Below, piece by piece: positions 8,849 to 17,745 of a stretch of 64,000 nucleotides of DNA (its first letter is position 1; every line of letters begins with the position of its first letter). Below the pieces are notes generated by a model. That model did no database searches. It worked only from the letters and a program-made list of their open reading frames with translations, and was not told the DNA's origin. The DNA is from Paraburkholderia phenazinium (GTDB lineage Bacteria; Pseudomonadota; Gammaproteobacteria; Burkholderiales; Burkholderiaceae), in contig NZ_FSRU01000001.1 of assembly GCF_900142845.1 (NCBI RefSeq), forward strand, positions 496,001-560,000. The letters run 5' to 3'. A program made the position numbers and the translations under genes.

Positions 8849-10825
8849 TTAGTCCCGCCGCTGCGCATCCAGCTTGAACACGCTCACCACCTGCGCGAGC
8901 CGGTCGGCCTGATCCTGTAGTTCCGCGGCGGCGTGTTCCGCGTCGCCGACAATCGTCGCGTTTTGCTGGGTCGCCTCGCCAATCTGCGTGACGGCGAGGT
9001 TTACCTGCTCGATGCCGCCCGACTGCTCGCGCGACGCGACGCTGATCTCGCCCATGATCGCGCGTACCTGGCCGACCCGTTCGACGATGCTGTGCATCGT
9101 CGCGCTCGCTTCCTCGGCGATCTTGAAACCGCCTTCCACCCTCGCCGTCGATTCCGCGATCAGCGTTTCGATTTCCTTTACCGACGCCGCACTGCGCTGC
9201 GCGAGCGCGCGCACTTCGGAGGCGACGACGGCGAAACCTCTGCCGTGCTCGCCGGCGCGCGCGGCCTCGACGGCTGCATTCAGCGCGAGGATGTTGGTCT
9301 GAAACGCGATGCCTTCGATCACGCTGGTGATGTCGGAGATCTTCTGGGACGAGCGGCTGATCTCGCCCATCGTCGAGACGACGCGCTCCACGGCGCGGCC
9401 GCCTTCCATGGCCGCCTCGGATGCGCTCGTCACCAGCGTATTGGCCTGTGCGGCGTGGTCCGCGTTCTGCTGCACGTTCGACGTGATCTGTTCCATGCTC
9501 GCGGCGGTTTGTTCGAGGCTGCTTGCCTGCGTGGCGATGCGCGAGGCGATATCGCCGCTGCCGGCGGCAATCTTCGCGGTGCCCTGCGTCATGTCGGACG
9601 ACGCGTTGCGCACCTGGGTCACGATCCGTGCAAGCCCTTCTCCGATGCCGTCGATGGCCTGCATCAAGCGGCCGATTTCGTCGGTGCGGTGGCTATGGCC
9701 GGCCGCGAGCCGTACGCTGAGGTCGCCCGCCGCAAGACGCTCGGAGGCCCTCGCGGCTGCCTCGATCGGACGGCTTACCAGGCGCCGCACGGCGATCAGG
9801 AACAGCACGGCGAAGCCCGCTACCAGCACAAAACCGATGAGGAGAAAGTGATTGCGGGTGGCGGTGACCTCGGCCATCACCTCGTCGCGCGGCGCGACAC
9901 CGCCCACCAGCCAGTGCCATTCCGGCACCGTGGTGAACGACACGTATTTGTCGCGCGCGGACGTTTCGCCTAGCGTGGCGTCGGCGGAGCGGTATTCCAG
10001 CTGGCCTTGCTGCATGTCGAGCATCTGCTTGTAGGGCGCGTTGGCCTCGTCGGCGAGTTGGCCGGCGGCGGCCGGATGCACGAGGAACTTGCCGCGGTCC
10101 GCGCCATTCGCCGCATTGAGCACGAAGTAGTAACCGCTGTCGCCGATCTTGAGTTGGCTGATGCCGTCCTGGACCGACTGGATCTGCGCGCCCACGTCGA
10201 CGCCGACGAACAGCGCACCGATGACCCGGCCGCTCGCATCCGCTATGGGCCGGTACTGGGTGATGTAGCGCTTGCCGAACAGGGCGGCGAGCCCGGTGTA
10301 GGGCTTGTCCGCCAGGAGCAGAGCGTAGGCCGGGCCGTTGCGGTCGAGCAAGGTGCCGATTGCCCGGCTGCCGTCCTGCTTCTTCAGCGACGTGGTGACG
10401 CGCACGAAGTCGTCGCCGGTGCGGGCGAAGACAGTGGCGATGGCGCCGCTGTTTTGCAGAAACTGGTCGGGGATCGAGAAATCCATGTTGAGGACTTTGT
10501 CGCCGGCCTTGAGGGTGGGCGTGGCGACGCCGTTGATATCGACCTTCTGGGTTTCGTCGAGCGTGTACGTGGTCGGCAGGAGGCTGGCAAACAACGTCAT
10601 GGAGCGGCCGACTTCTGCCGAAAGTCCCTTGTCGAACAGGGCGATCATCGCCGCAATCGAACGGTCTTTTTCGGCGATGCGCGCCAGTACCTGCTCGCTG
10701 ACCTGCGCGCCGGCCGAGCGGGTGAGTGCCCATGTGAAGGCGGCGAAGATCAGCGCCACTAGCGCGCACGAAAGCATGGCGAGCCTGGCACCGACGCTGG
10801 CGCGGCGCAAAGAGAAAATTTCCAT
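8849..10825 (-). CDS. Methyl-accepting chemotaxis protein with Cache sensor
   Basis: The protein has about 658 residues. It has an N-terminal membrane helix (residues ~10-30), a large periplasmic Cache_3/Cache_2-type sensor (about 35-310, with [20 protein letters not shown] and [11 protein letters not shown]), a second membrane helix, a HAMP domain ([18 protein letters not shown]) and the cytoplasmic signalling hairpin with [20 protein letters not shown]. It senses a periplasmic ligand and controls CheA. The C-terminus ends in KLDAQRRD with no CheR/CheB pentapeptide. A TTG at 10849 would add eight residues; the ATG at 10825 is preferred. No che genes are nearby. Confidence 0.93.
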   Translation of the reverse strand: MEIFSLRRASVGARLAMLSCALVALIFAAFTWALTRSAGAQVSEQVLARIAEKDRSIAAMIALFDKGLSAEVGRSMTLFASLLPTTYTLDETQKVDINGVATPTLKAGDKVLNMDFSIPDQFLQNSGAIATVFARTGDDFVRVTTSLKKQDGSRAIGTLLDRNGPAYALLLADKPYTGLAALFGKRYITQYRPIADASGRVIGALFVGVDVGAQIQSVQDGISQLKIGDSGYYFVLNAANGADRGKFLVHPAAAGQLADEANAPYKQMLDMQQGQLEYRSADATLGETSARDKYVSFTTVPEWHWLVGGVAPRDEVMAEVTATRNHFLLIGFVLVAGFAVLFLIAVRRLVSRPIEAAARASERLAAGDLSVRLAAGHSHRTDEIGRLMQAIDGIGEGLARIVTQVRNASSDMTQGTAKIAAGSGDIASRIATQASSLEQTAASMEQITSNVQQNADHAAQANTLVTSASEAAMEGGRAVERVVSTMGEISRSSQKISDITSVIEGIAFQTNILALNAAVEAARAGEHGRGFAVVASEVRALAQRSAASVKEIETLIAESTARVEGGFKIAEEASATMHSIVERVGQVRAIMGEISVASREQSGGIEQVNLAVTQIGEATQQNATIVGDAEHAAAELQDQADRLAQVVSVFKLDAQRRD

Positions 10826-11006
10826 GGGATTTCTGCGGGTAAGGATCAAGGAGAGCGCGCGGTCCGTGCGCCGCTGCGGATCGCGCTATTGCTCCATTTA
10901 CGGCAAATTTCCCGATTTCTTGAGATTGGAAACGGTTACGGACGGGTTTTCAGGGGGAAGTTGGGGGGCGTTCAAATGGGCCCGTGCGGATGTCAGTGTT
11001 ACGGAT

Positions 11007-11139
11007 AATTTGGTCTATGTTGAATATTTAAATGTCATATTTAGTCAGCATAGATAAATTGCGCCGATGCATCCCTTGAGAATTTGTAAAATTTGGTCTA
11101 TGTTGATCTAATAAGTCATCTCATTTGTCAATATAGACC
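11007..11139. promoter_or_regulatory. Twin inverted-repeat operator and promoter of hipBA
   Basis: The 17-mer AATTTGGTCTATGTTGA occurs exactly at 11007-11023 and 11090-11106. Each copy faces an inverted partner (TCAGCATAGA at 11045-11054, TCAATATAGA at 11128-11137; one mismatch each) after a spacer of exactly 21 bp. A promoter with -35 TTGAGA (11076-11081), a 17-bp spacer and -10 TATGTT (11099-11104) has its -10 inside the second left arm. The last right arm ends one base before the hipB ATG. It is very probably the autoregulatory site of the antitoxin. Confidence 0.75.
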
Positions 11140-11140
11140 C

Positions 11141-11482
11141 ATGCGACGCCAGAACAAGGAATTTGTCTCGTCGGATCTGAGCCGACGCTCCGAGGCGCTG
11201 GGTGCGGCGATTTCTGCTGCCCGCATTGCCCGTAACATGAGTCGGCAAGACTTTTCCGAGCGAGCAAACATCAGTCCGAGCACCCTTGTTCGGATAGAGA
11301 AGGGCGACGTATCCGTGAATTTTCTGGCGTGGCTTCAGGCGTTGGAGCGTGCCGGTTTGCTTGGGCTTCTCGAGCCCTTGTCGAATTTGCAGGCCGACGT
11401 CATAGGCGAGTCGAAACGAAAGGCCGAGGCACGCAAGCGGCCTCGCAGGAGCGATACGAAGCATGACCCCTACGACTTCTGA
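11141..11482 (+). CDS. HipB-like antitoxin, Xre-family DNA-binding protein
   Basis: The 113-residue protein has a helix-turn-helix of the Xre/Cro type at residues ~20-75 (LGAAISAARIARNMSRQDFS, then NISPSTLVRIEKGDVSV). The basic C-terminal tail ([18 protein letters not shown]) may contact DNA or the toxin. It should bind and inhibit the kinase encoded immediately downstream and repress its own promoter. The ATG has no visible Shine-Dalgarno site because the operator arm runs up to it. A TTG at 11093 in the same frame is unlikely, as it lies upstream of the predicted transcription start. Confidence 0.85.
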   Translation: MRRQNKEFVSSDLSRRSEALGAAISAARIARNMSRQDFSERANISPSTLVRIEKGDVSVNFLAWLQALERAGLLGLLEPLSNLQADVIGESKRKAEARKRPRRSDTKHDPYDF

Positions 11483-12770
11483 CACGAAGGACTGGACGAA
11501 AACCGTATTTATTTGGCTCGAGGGTGATAGTGAAGCCGTCCCCGCTGGCTTGCTCACCGTTTACGAGCAGGGCATCAGGCCGGTTCGCTCGACCTTCGTT
11601 TACGGCAACCGTTACCGCGAGCGCAAGAACGCGATTTCGGTCGATCCAGAGGGACTGTCGCTTGTCGCAGCAAACAGAACAGGCAAGCCGGTGACATTCG
11701 AGCCGCCGTCGCAGCTCGCCCTCTTCGGCGCGATACGGGATGCGGCCCCCGACTCGTGGGGGCGGCGCGTGATCGAAAACATGGTCCAGGCCGTACCGAA
11801 TTCGCTGCCGGAAACCGACTATCTTATGCACGCAGGGCCGCACAGGACGGGAGCGCTCGACTTCCGCGATTCGCCCACGGCGAAAGCCGAAACCGGCAAG
11901 CTGCCGGGCGCGAAGGACCTCAAATATCTGCTCGATGCTTCAGCAATGATTCAAGAGGGCAGGCCTGTGCCCCGGAATCTGGAGGCTTACTTTACTGTCG
12001 GCGCAACGTTCGGCGGCGCGCGCCCCAAGGCGGTTCTGTTGGACAAGGGGCGGCAATGGCTGGCGAAGTTTCCGGCGCTCAACGACGGCTTCAACGTGCC
12101 TCTGATCGAACGCGCTACGTTGGAGCTAGCGCGCCAATGTGGCCTGCGTGTGCCGGAACTTGCGATGGTACGACTTGCCGATGGGCGTGATGTCATGCTG
12201 ATCGAGCGATTTGACCGGGTGCCGTTGGCGACGGGCGTGTTCGCTCGCCGTCATATCGTCAGCGCCTTGACGATGCTCCAGTTGCATGAGAACGATACGA
12301 CCAGGGCGCAGTATGCCGACCTCGCTGAGGTCCTAAACACTCATGGCGCCAGCGGCTTTGTTGCGCACGACAAGGTCGAACTGTTCCGGCGAATGGTGTT
12401 CAACATCCTTGTCTCTAACGACGACGATCATTTGCGCAACCATGCCTTTGTTTGGGAGGGTGCGCGCGGCGGTTGGAGGTTGAGCGACCTGTATGACGTG
12501 GTGCCGAAACCTCAGGTCGCCTCACAGCGGTATCTCGTTCTTGGCGTCGGCCGGAAAGGCCGACTGGCAACGCTCGACAACGCGTTCTCCGCCGCCGGCC
12601 AGTTTGGCATTCGGGCCAACGACGCGGTGGCTTACATCAACGAGATCGCGAGCGTTGTGCGGGAATGGCGAACCTATTTCGACGAATTTGGGGTTCCGCA
12701 AAGCGAATGCGACAAGGTGGCGAGTGCTTTCCGTAATCCGAAGGACATCGGACTCGCGCTCCTCAGTTAG
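11463..12770 (+). CDS. HipA-like serine/threonine kinase toxin
   Basis: At 435 residues it is the full length for the HipA family. The G-loop region [12 protein letters not shown] is at ~180-191. The catalytic [11 protein letters not shown] (~319-329) corresponds to the DxHxKN loop, and LSDLYDV (~341-346) carries the metal-binding Asp. The family phosphorylates a cytosolic target (glutamyl-tRNA synthetase in E. coli), halting translation and causing dormancy. It overlaps the antitoxin gene by 20 bases in another frame, so the two are co-translated. Its stop overlaps the stop of the copper ATPase on the other strand by 8 bases. The target in this organism is unknown. Confidence 0.9.
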   Translation: MTPTTSDTKDWTKTVFIWLEGDSEAVPAGLLTVYEQGIRPVRSTFVYGNRYRERKNAISVDPEGLSLVAANRTGKPVTFEPPSQLALFGAIRDAAPDSWGRRVIENMVQAVPNSLPETDYLMHAGPHRTGALDFRDSPTAKAETGKLPGAKDLKYLLDASAMIQEGRPVPRNLEAYFTVGATFGGARPKAVLLDKGRQWLAKFPALNDGFNVPLIERATLELARQCGLRVPELAMVRLADGRDVMLIERFDRVPLATGVFARRHIVSALTMLQLHENDTTRAQYADLAEVLNTHGASGFVAHDKVELFRRMVFNILVSNDDDHLRNHAFVWEGARGGWRLSDLYDVVPKPQVASQRYLVLGVGRKGRLATLDNAFSAAGQFGIRANDAVAYINEIASVVREWRTYFDEFGVPQSECDKVASAFRNPKDIGLALLS

Positions 12771-15048
12771 TCCCCTTCGCCCCACGCCAGGTGCGCAACA
12801 ACAGCGCATTGGTCACGACGCTGACGCTCGAAAACGCCATCGCCGCGCCCGCCAGCATCGGATTCAGCAGACCGAAGGCGGCGAGCGGAATGCCGATCAG
12901 GTTGTAGACGAACGCCCAGAACAGGTTCTGCTGGATCTTGCGCCACGTGCGGCGTGAGATGTCGATGGCGTCGGCCACGAGTGCGGGGTCGCCGCGCATC
13001 AACGTGATGCCCGCCGCGTGCATCGCGACGTCTGTGCCGGTTGCCATGGCGATGCCCAGGTCGGCGGCGGCGAGCGCGGGGGCGTCGTTGATGCCGTCAC
13101 CCGCCATCGCGACAATGCCGGCGGTGCGGATCTTCAAATCGCGGATCACCCGGGCTTTGTCTTCCGGCAGCACCTGGGCGTGGAATTCGTCGATACCGAG
13201 CGCCGCCGCGACACTGGCCGCGCTGCCGTGGTTGTCGCCAGTCACGAGAACGCTGCGGATGCCCATCTGTTTGAGGCGCTCGATTGCGGCGCGCGCGGTC
13301 GGCTTGACGGTGTCGCCGAAGGCAAGCAATGCGAGCGCGGCGGGCGGGGCGGCGTTGCCCACGCTCATCAGCCACGAGACTGTATTGCCGGCGCTTTCGA
13401 GTTGTTGCGCGCGGCTTGCGAGCGCAGGAGGCAGCGCGATGCCCAGTTCGTTTAGCCAGCGGGTGCTGCCTATCGCGAGGGTGCGGCCGTCGATCTCGGC
13501 TTCGACACCACGTCCTGGTACGGCACGGGCCTTGGAGGCCGTCGTGGCCTTGCCATCGTCCATTGCCCGCGCTGCCTCTTCATACGCCTTCACCACCGCC
13601 CGCGCGAGCGGATGATCGCTCTGCCGCTGCACGGCCGCAGCAAGCGCCAGCGCCGCACCCCGCTCGATCCCGATCGGCTCGAAAGCCGTCAGTGACGGTT
13701 GCCCCACGGTGAGCGTGCCGGTTTTATCGAAGGCAACGAGGTTGACGCGATGGGCGATTTCCAGCGCCTCGGCGTCCTTGATCAACACCCCGTGGCGCGC
13801 AGCGACACCGGTGCCCGCCATGATTGCTGCGGGCGTCGCCAGGCCGAGCGCGCAAGGGCAGGCGATCACCAGCACGGCGACCGCGTTGAGGATCGCGGTC
13901 TCGCCGCCGGCCCCGGCGATCAGCCAGCCTGCCAGCGTGAGCAGAGCGATCACCAGAATTGCCGGCACAAAAATTTCGCTCACCCGGTCGACCAGCCGCT
14001 GAATCGGCGCCTTCTCGGCCTGCGCCGTTTCGACAAGCCGAATGATTCGCGCGAGCGTGGTCTCCGCACCGACCGCTTTCGTCGTGACGGCGATCGCGCC
14101 TTCGCCGTTGATCGAACCGGCCGTGACCGGATCGTCCGCTTGCTTGGGCACGGGCAGGCTCTCGCCGGTAATCAGCGATTCATCGATGTGAGTGCGGCCT
14201 TCGAGTATCACGCCATCCACCGGTAGCCGCTCGCCGGGCCGCACAACCACGATCATGCCGACCCGCACCTGCGCCAGCGGCAACTCGTGTTCCTCGCTGC
14301 CGACGCGAATGCGCGCGCGCTCGGGCCGCAGCGCGTTCAGCGCGCGGATCGCATCCGTGGTCTGGCGTTTGGCGCGCGCTTCGAGCCACTTGCCGAAGCG
14401 CACCAGCGTAATCACGACCGCCGATGCCTCGAAGTACAGGTGCATCTGCTCGCCCGGATGCACGATGAGCTCGTAGACGCTGATGCCGTACGCGGCCGAA
14501 GTGCCGAGCGCGACCAGCAGGTCCATATTGCCCGCGCCGGCCCGCACCGCACGGTAGGCCGCCTTGTAAAAGCGCGCACCGAAGACCACTTGCACGAGCG
14601 TGGCGAGTCCGAACTGCAGCCATGGCGGGACGAGCGTGTTCATGCCGTGCGAGCCGAAAGCGCCGCCGAAGCCTTCGCTGATCATCGGCAACATAAGCGG
14701 CAGCGTCAGCAGCGCGCACACCACGACCGCCGCGAGTTCGCGGCGGGTGACCTGCTGGGCGCGCTGCGCGACGGAAGGCGCGGCGTCCGGAGCGGCTTCT
14801 TCGACGATCGGCGTTGCCTGATAACCCGCTTTGGTCACCGCGGCAACAAGCGCATCGATGCCGGTGGCGGAATCGCTCAGATTGACGGTGGCCTTCTCGG
14901 TCGCAAGATTGACGGACACGCTGGCGACGCCGGGCAGCTTCGCCAGCGCCTTTTCGACCCGCATGGCGCACGACGCGCAGGTCATGCCGCTGATATCGAG
15001 TTCGGCGCTCGTCTGCGCGAGGGGTTCGGGAGTGGAAAGATCGGTCAT
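12763..15048 (-). CDS. copA: Copper-exporting P1B-type ATPase
   Basis: The protein has 761 residues from [10 protein letters not shown]. One N-terminal heavy-metal-associated domain carries GMTCASC (Cys 24 and 27). The transmembrane metal site IACPCALG, the phosphorylation site DKTGTLT and the hinge GDGINDAP are present, with an HP motif in [10 protein letters not shown]. It exports Cu(I) (or Ag) from the cytosol. An upstream GTG (15099) and ATG (15084) are in frame. The predicted CueR-type promoter would start transcription at about that ATG, so the ATG at 15048 is the better start. No cueR or copZ is adjacent. Confidence 0.93.
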   Translation of the reverse strand: MTDLSTPEPLAQTSAELDISGMTCASCAMRVEKALAKLPGVASVSVNLATEKATVNLSDSATGIDALVAAVTKAGYQATPIVEEAAPDAAPSVAQRAQQVTRRELAAVVVCALLTLPLMLPMISEGFGGAFGSHGMNTLVPPWLQFGLATLVQVVFGARFYKAAYRAVRAGAGNMDLLVALGTSAAYGISVYELIVHPGEQMHLYFEASAVVITLVRFGKWLEARAKRQTTDAIRALNALRPERARIRVGSEEHELPLAQVRVGMIVVVRPGERLPVDGVILEGRTHIDESLITGESLPVPKQADDPVTAGSINGEGAIAVTTKAVGAETTLARIIRLVETAQAEKAPIQRLVDRVSEIFVPAILVIALLTLAGWLIAGAGGETAILNAVAVLVIACPCALGLATPAAIMAGTGVAARHGVLIKDAEALEIAHRVNLVAFDKTGTLTVGQPSLTAFEPIGIERGAALALAAAVQRQSDHPLARAVVKAYEEAARAMDDGKATTASKARAVPGRGVEAEIDGRTLAIGSTRWLNELGIALPPALASRAQQLESAGNTVSWLMSVGNAAPPAALALLAFGDTVKPTARAAIERLKQMGIRSVLVTGDNHGSAASVAAALGIDEFHAQVLPEDKARVIRDLKIRTAGIVAMAGDGINDAPALAAADLGIAMATGTDVAMHAAGITLMRGDPALVADAIDISRRTWRKIQQNLFWAFVYNLIGIPLAAFGLLNPMLAGAAMAFSSVSVVTNALLLRTWRGAKGTN

Positions 15049-15090
15049 GGTGATAGGGGCTCGGGCGGCATGGGGCCGCGTCATGAGTCC

Positions 15091-15121
15091 AGTATTCACC
15101 TTCCCATGATGGGAAGGTCAA
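15091..15121 (-). promoter_or_regulatory. CueR/MerR-type copper promoter of copA
   Basis: On the minus strand a -35 TTGACC (15116-15121) and -10 AATACT (15091-15096) are separated by 19 bp, the overlong spacer typical of MerR-family promoters. The spacer region is filled by a perfect 21-bp palindrome at 15098-15118 with ACCTTCCC and GGGAAGGT ends, matching the known CueR box. Transcription is therefore expected to be induced by copper. Confidence 0.85.
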
Positions 15122-15205
15122 GGACTCATGCAGCGCCCGATGATAGAACCCGAATCATCCGGACCCAGACCAGGGCCAGAACGCGTGAAACGTTCGTGAC
15201 GCCCT

Positions 15206-15847
15206 TCAAAACGCCGGCGGCGCATTCAACATGGCCTCGGCGACGGCCTCCTGGACTTCGCTGCCGCCAGCCAGCAACCCTTCCGCTGCGCCGCGGCGGT
15301 CGCGAGCCTCCTTGTTCTGGCTGAGCTTCCATTTGCCGACCAGCCGCGTCACCTCAATCTCGATGCCGACAATGGCCCCCAGCATCTGCGAGATATAGTC
15401 GGCTGGCGCGTCACCCATCTTCCACGGCTTCGGCTCATTCGCCTCCATCTTGCGGGTAAGCCGCGCGACGAGGCCGCGCAAGAACGTTTCGTCGTCGTGC
15501 ACGACGATCTTGCCGTGCGCATGCACCACCATGTAGTTGTAAGTCGGTACCTGGCGGTGCGCCTCATGCTTGCTGGGATACCAGGTGGGCGAAATATAGG
15601 CGGCCGGCCCCTGGAAAATCACCAGCGTGTCGGGCCGCTCGGCCACTTCCTGCCAGACCGGATTGGCTCGCGCCACATGGGCCCGCAACGTGCCGTGCGG
15701 ACCCTCGTCCGCAGCGAATTCAAACGGCAAATGATTTGCGTCGAGGCCGTTGGGACCGGTGGTGACGAGCGTGCCGAACGACTGGTCGACGATCAACTGA
15801 TGAAGAACTTCGGGACGGTTCTCTTCGAAATGTGCGGGGACGTACAT
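15206..15847 (-). CDS. PaiB-like FMN-binding protein (negative regulator family)
   Basis: The 213-residue protein begins MYVPAHFEENRPEVLHQLI, the exact style of the PaiB/FMN-binding split-barrel family, followed by FGTLVTTGPNGLDANHLPF and YISPTWYPSKHEAHRQVPT. In Bacillus PaiB influences sporulation and protease genes. In Gram-negatives the family is probably an FMN- or heme-binding oxidoreductase-like protein, and regulatory function is unproven. A ggag ribosome site precedes the ATG. It lies upstream of copA on the same strand, but copA has its own promoter. Confidence 0.85.
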   Translation of the reverse strand: MYVPAHFEENRPEVLHQLIVDQSFGTLVTTGPNGLDANHLPFEFAADEGPHGTLRAHVARANPVWQEVAERPDTLVIFQGPAAYISPTWYPSKHEAHRQVPTYNYMVVHAHGKIVVHDDETFLRGLVARLTRKMEANEPKPWKMGDAPADYISQMLGAIVGIEIEVTRLVGKWKLSQNKEARDRRGAAEGLLAGGSEVQEAVAEAMLNAPPAF

Positions 15848-16051
15848 GGGGCGCTCCAGGGCGAGAGGGCGGCGAGTGGTGCGAAAGGTGCGTTTGTGCC
15901 TTTGCGCTTGCTAGCTGTCAAGGATACGATACAACCCGTTGTTGTCGGGAGCGAGATACGCGGCGCGTTCGCGGGGGCTTGGGAGCCACGTGCGCACAGC
16001 CGCAGCTGACCGACGCATCTTCCTGGACCGAACGTTCTGCCACCTGAACGA

Positions 16052-17467
16052 ATGATAAAAACTCGCCGAGAACTGTTTTCGCTTCATTGGACCTGCGCGT
16101 CGCTTGCAGGGCTCACATTCCTCGCCGGCTGTGCCTCGACCCCCGTCGACGCGCCCAAGCCCACCGGCTGGATCAAGGACGAGGTGGCCGATTCCTATGT
16201 GTTCGGCTACCCGCTCGTGCTGATGGAAGCGGCGCGCGACGCCGCCGTCGGCACCGATCCGGGCCAGGCGCCGCTCAATACCTTGCGCCACGCGCAGGCG
16301 TTGCCGCCGGTCGGCTTGGCCAATCCGCCCACGCCGAGTCTCGATACGCTCGATTCGAGCGCCTGGCTCGATCTGGGCGCGGAGCCGGTTATCCTCGCGC
16401 TGCCCGATTCGCACGGCCGTTATGTCGACGCGCGTGCGCTCGACATGTGGACCAACGTGGTCTGGTCGACCAGCGCGCAAACGGGACCGCGTGCCAGCGG
16501 TATCAAGGAACAGGCGATTGCCTTCGTCGGTCCCGGCTGGCAGGGCGATTTGCCGAAAAATGTTAAACGCATCGACGTACCGACCCGCAACGCGTGGGTG
16601 ACGGTGCGAATCCAGTCGAACGCCGGGCGTGACATGACCTTGGTCCGCAAACTGCAACGCGGCATTCGCCTCGTGCCGCTGAGTGCCTACGCGAGCGATG
16701 CGCGCTCGGCGATCGCGCCGGGCGGCAATGCCGCGGCCGCTGCGGCGTTGGCGGCATCCGGCTCGCCGGCTGCGCAGGTCGCTGCGCTCGACGCGGGCGG
16801 TTTCTTTAGCCGGCTGGCGGAGGGCATGCAGGACAACCCGCCGGTGCCGGACGATCCGCACGCGCTCAAGTTCCTCGCCGACCTCGGCGTGAAACCGGGC
16901 GAGCCGGTCAAACTGCCCGACGCCAGCGACGCGATTACGTCGGGCCTCAGCGATGGCCGCGAGCGGGTGGTGACGCCGCCGCCCAATCTGCTGAGCGTCA
17001 ATGGCTGGAGCTGGTTCGGCGACGGTGTCGGCAACTACGGCCCGGACTACGCGCTGCGTGCCTATGCGGCGTACGCGCAGCCGGGCATCGGCACAAAAGA
17101 CGACGAAGTGCGTGCCACCTTGACGCTGGATAGCGACGGCCATGCGCTGAACGGCGCGAACCGCTATGTGATCCACTTCGCGCCGAACCAGTTGCCGCCG
17201 GTACGCGGCTTCTGGTCCATCACCGCTTATACGAAGGAAGGCGCGCTCGGCGAAAGTGCGCCGGCGCGGCTGGCGGTGGGCGATCGCAACGGTGCGCACC
17301 GCAATCGCGACGGCTCGCTTGACGTGGTGGTGTCGTCGGTGCGGGTGCGGGCCGCTAACTGGCTACCGGCGCCGCGCACCGACCTGCAGCTTGTGCTGCG
17401 CCTGTATGCACCGAAGCCGCAAGCCACGGATGGCACCTGGCAGCCGCCGGCGGTCGTGCGCCAATAG
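16052..17467 (+). CDS. DUF1254/DUF1214 lipoprotein
   Basis: The 471-residue protein has a lipoprotein signal with lipobox LAGC (Cys 27). The N-terminal half is DUF1254 (DSYVFGYPLVLMEAARDA, then YVDARALDMWTNVV). The C-terminal part is DUF1214 (RYVIHFAPNQLPPVRGFWSI and WLPAPRTDLQLVLRLYAP). Proteins with this domain pair are widespread in Proteobacteria with no firm biochemical role. The central Ala-rich insert (residues ~220-260) is low complexity. It is a single gene, divergent from the PaiB-like gene. A perfect 11-bp hairpin follows at 17475. Confidence 0.88.
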   Translation: MIKTRRELFSLHWTCASLAGLTFLAGCASTPVDAPKPTGWIKDEVADSYVFGYPLVLMEAARDAAVGTDPGQAPLNTLRHAQALPPVGLANPPTPSLDTLDSSAWLDLGAEPVILALPDSHGRYVDARALDMWTNVVWSTSAQTGPRASGIKEQAIAFVGPGWQGDLPKNVKRIDVPTRNAWVTVRIQSNAGRDMTLVRKLQRGIRLVPLSAYASDARSAIAPGGNAAAAAALAASGSPAAQVAALDAGGFFSRLAEGMQDNPPVPDDPHALKFLADLGVKPGEPVKLPDASDAITSGLSDGRERVVTPPPNLLSVNGWSWFGDGVGNYGPDYALRAYAAYAQPGIGTKDDEVRATLTLDSDGHALNGANRYVIHFAPNQLPPVRGFWSITAYTKEGALGESAPARLAVGDRNGAHRNRDGSLDVVVSSVRVRAANWLPAPRTDLQLVLRLYAPKPQATDGTWQPPAVVRQ

Positions 17468-17474
17468 TGACGGA

Positions 17475-17502
17475 GTGTGCGTCGCGCGAATGCGACGCAC
17501 AC
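17475..17502 (+). terminator. Strong hairpin after the DUF1254 gene, no T-run
   Basis: GTGTGCGTCGC (17475-17485), loop GCGAAT, GCGACGCACAC (17492-17502): an 11-bp perfect stem eight bases after the stop codon. With no U-tract it may stabilise the mRNA end or act with Rho rather than terminate by itself. Confidence 0.4.
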
Positions 17503-17745
17503 CGTTGCGGGCGCAAAGGCCCGCAAGGCGATTGTTTCCGAATCCGCAACGCGGGTTCGCGGCGTTGCAGCGAGCGTCACAAAACGCGCCACCTCTGCTC
17601 GTTTCACACTCTGTTCATGCGCGTCGGGTGATTGTTTGCTTTCCGCTTACATTCCTATCCCGTACACGCCTCAAGACATATACTTGCCCGAGGCAAGACT
17701 TTAGTTATCGCGGCGGGCTTGCCGCCGCATCACCCATGACCGAGC

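Noticed and set aside
11000..12770. hipBA as part of an integrated mobile element
   Set aside because: No integrase, transposase, attachment-site duplication or terminal repeats were found around it. Lateral gain is possible but not shown.
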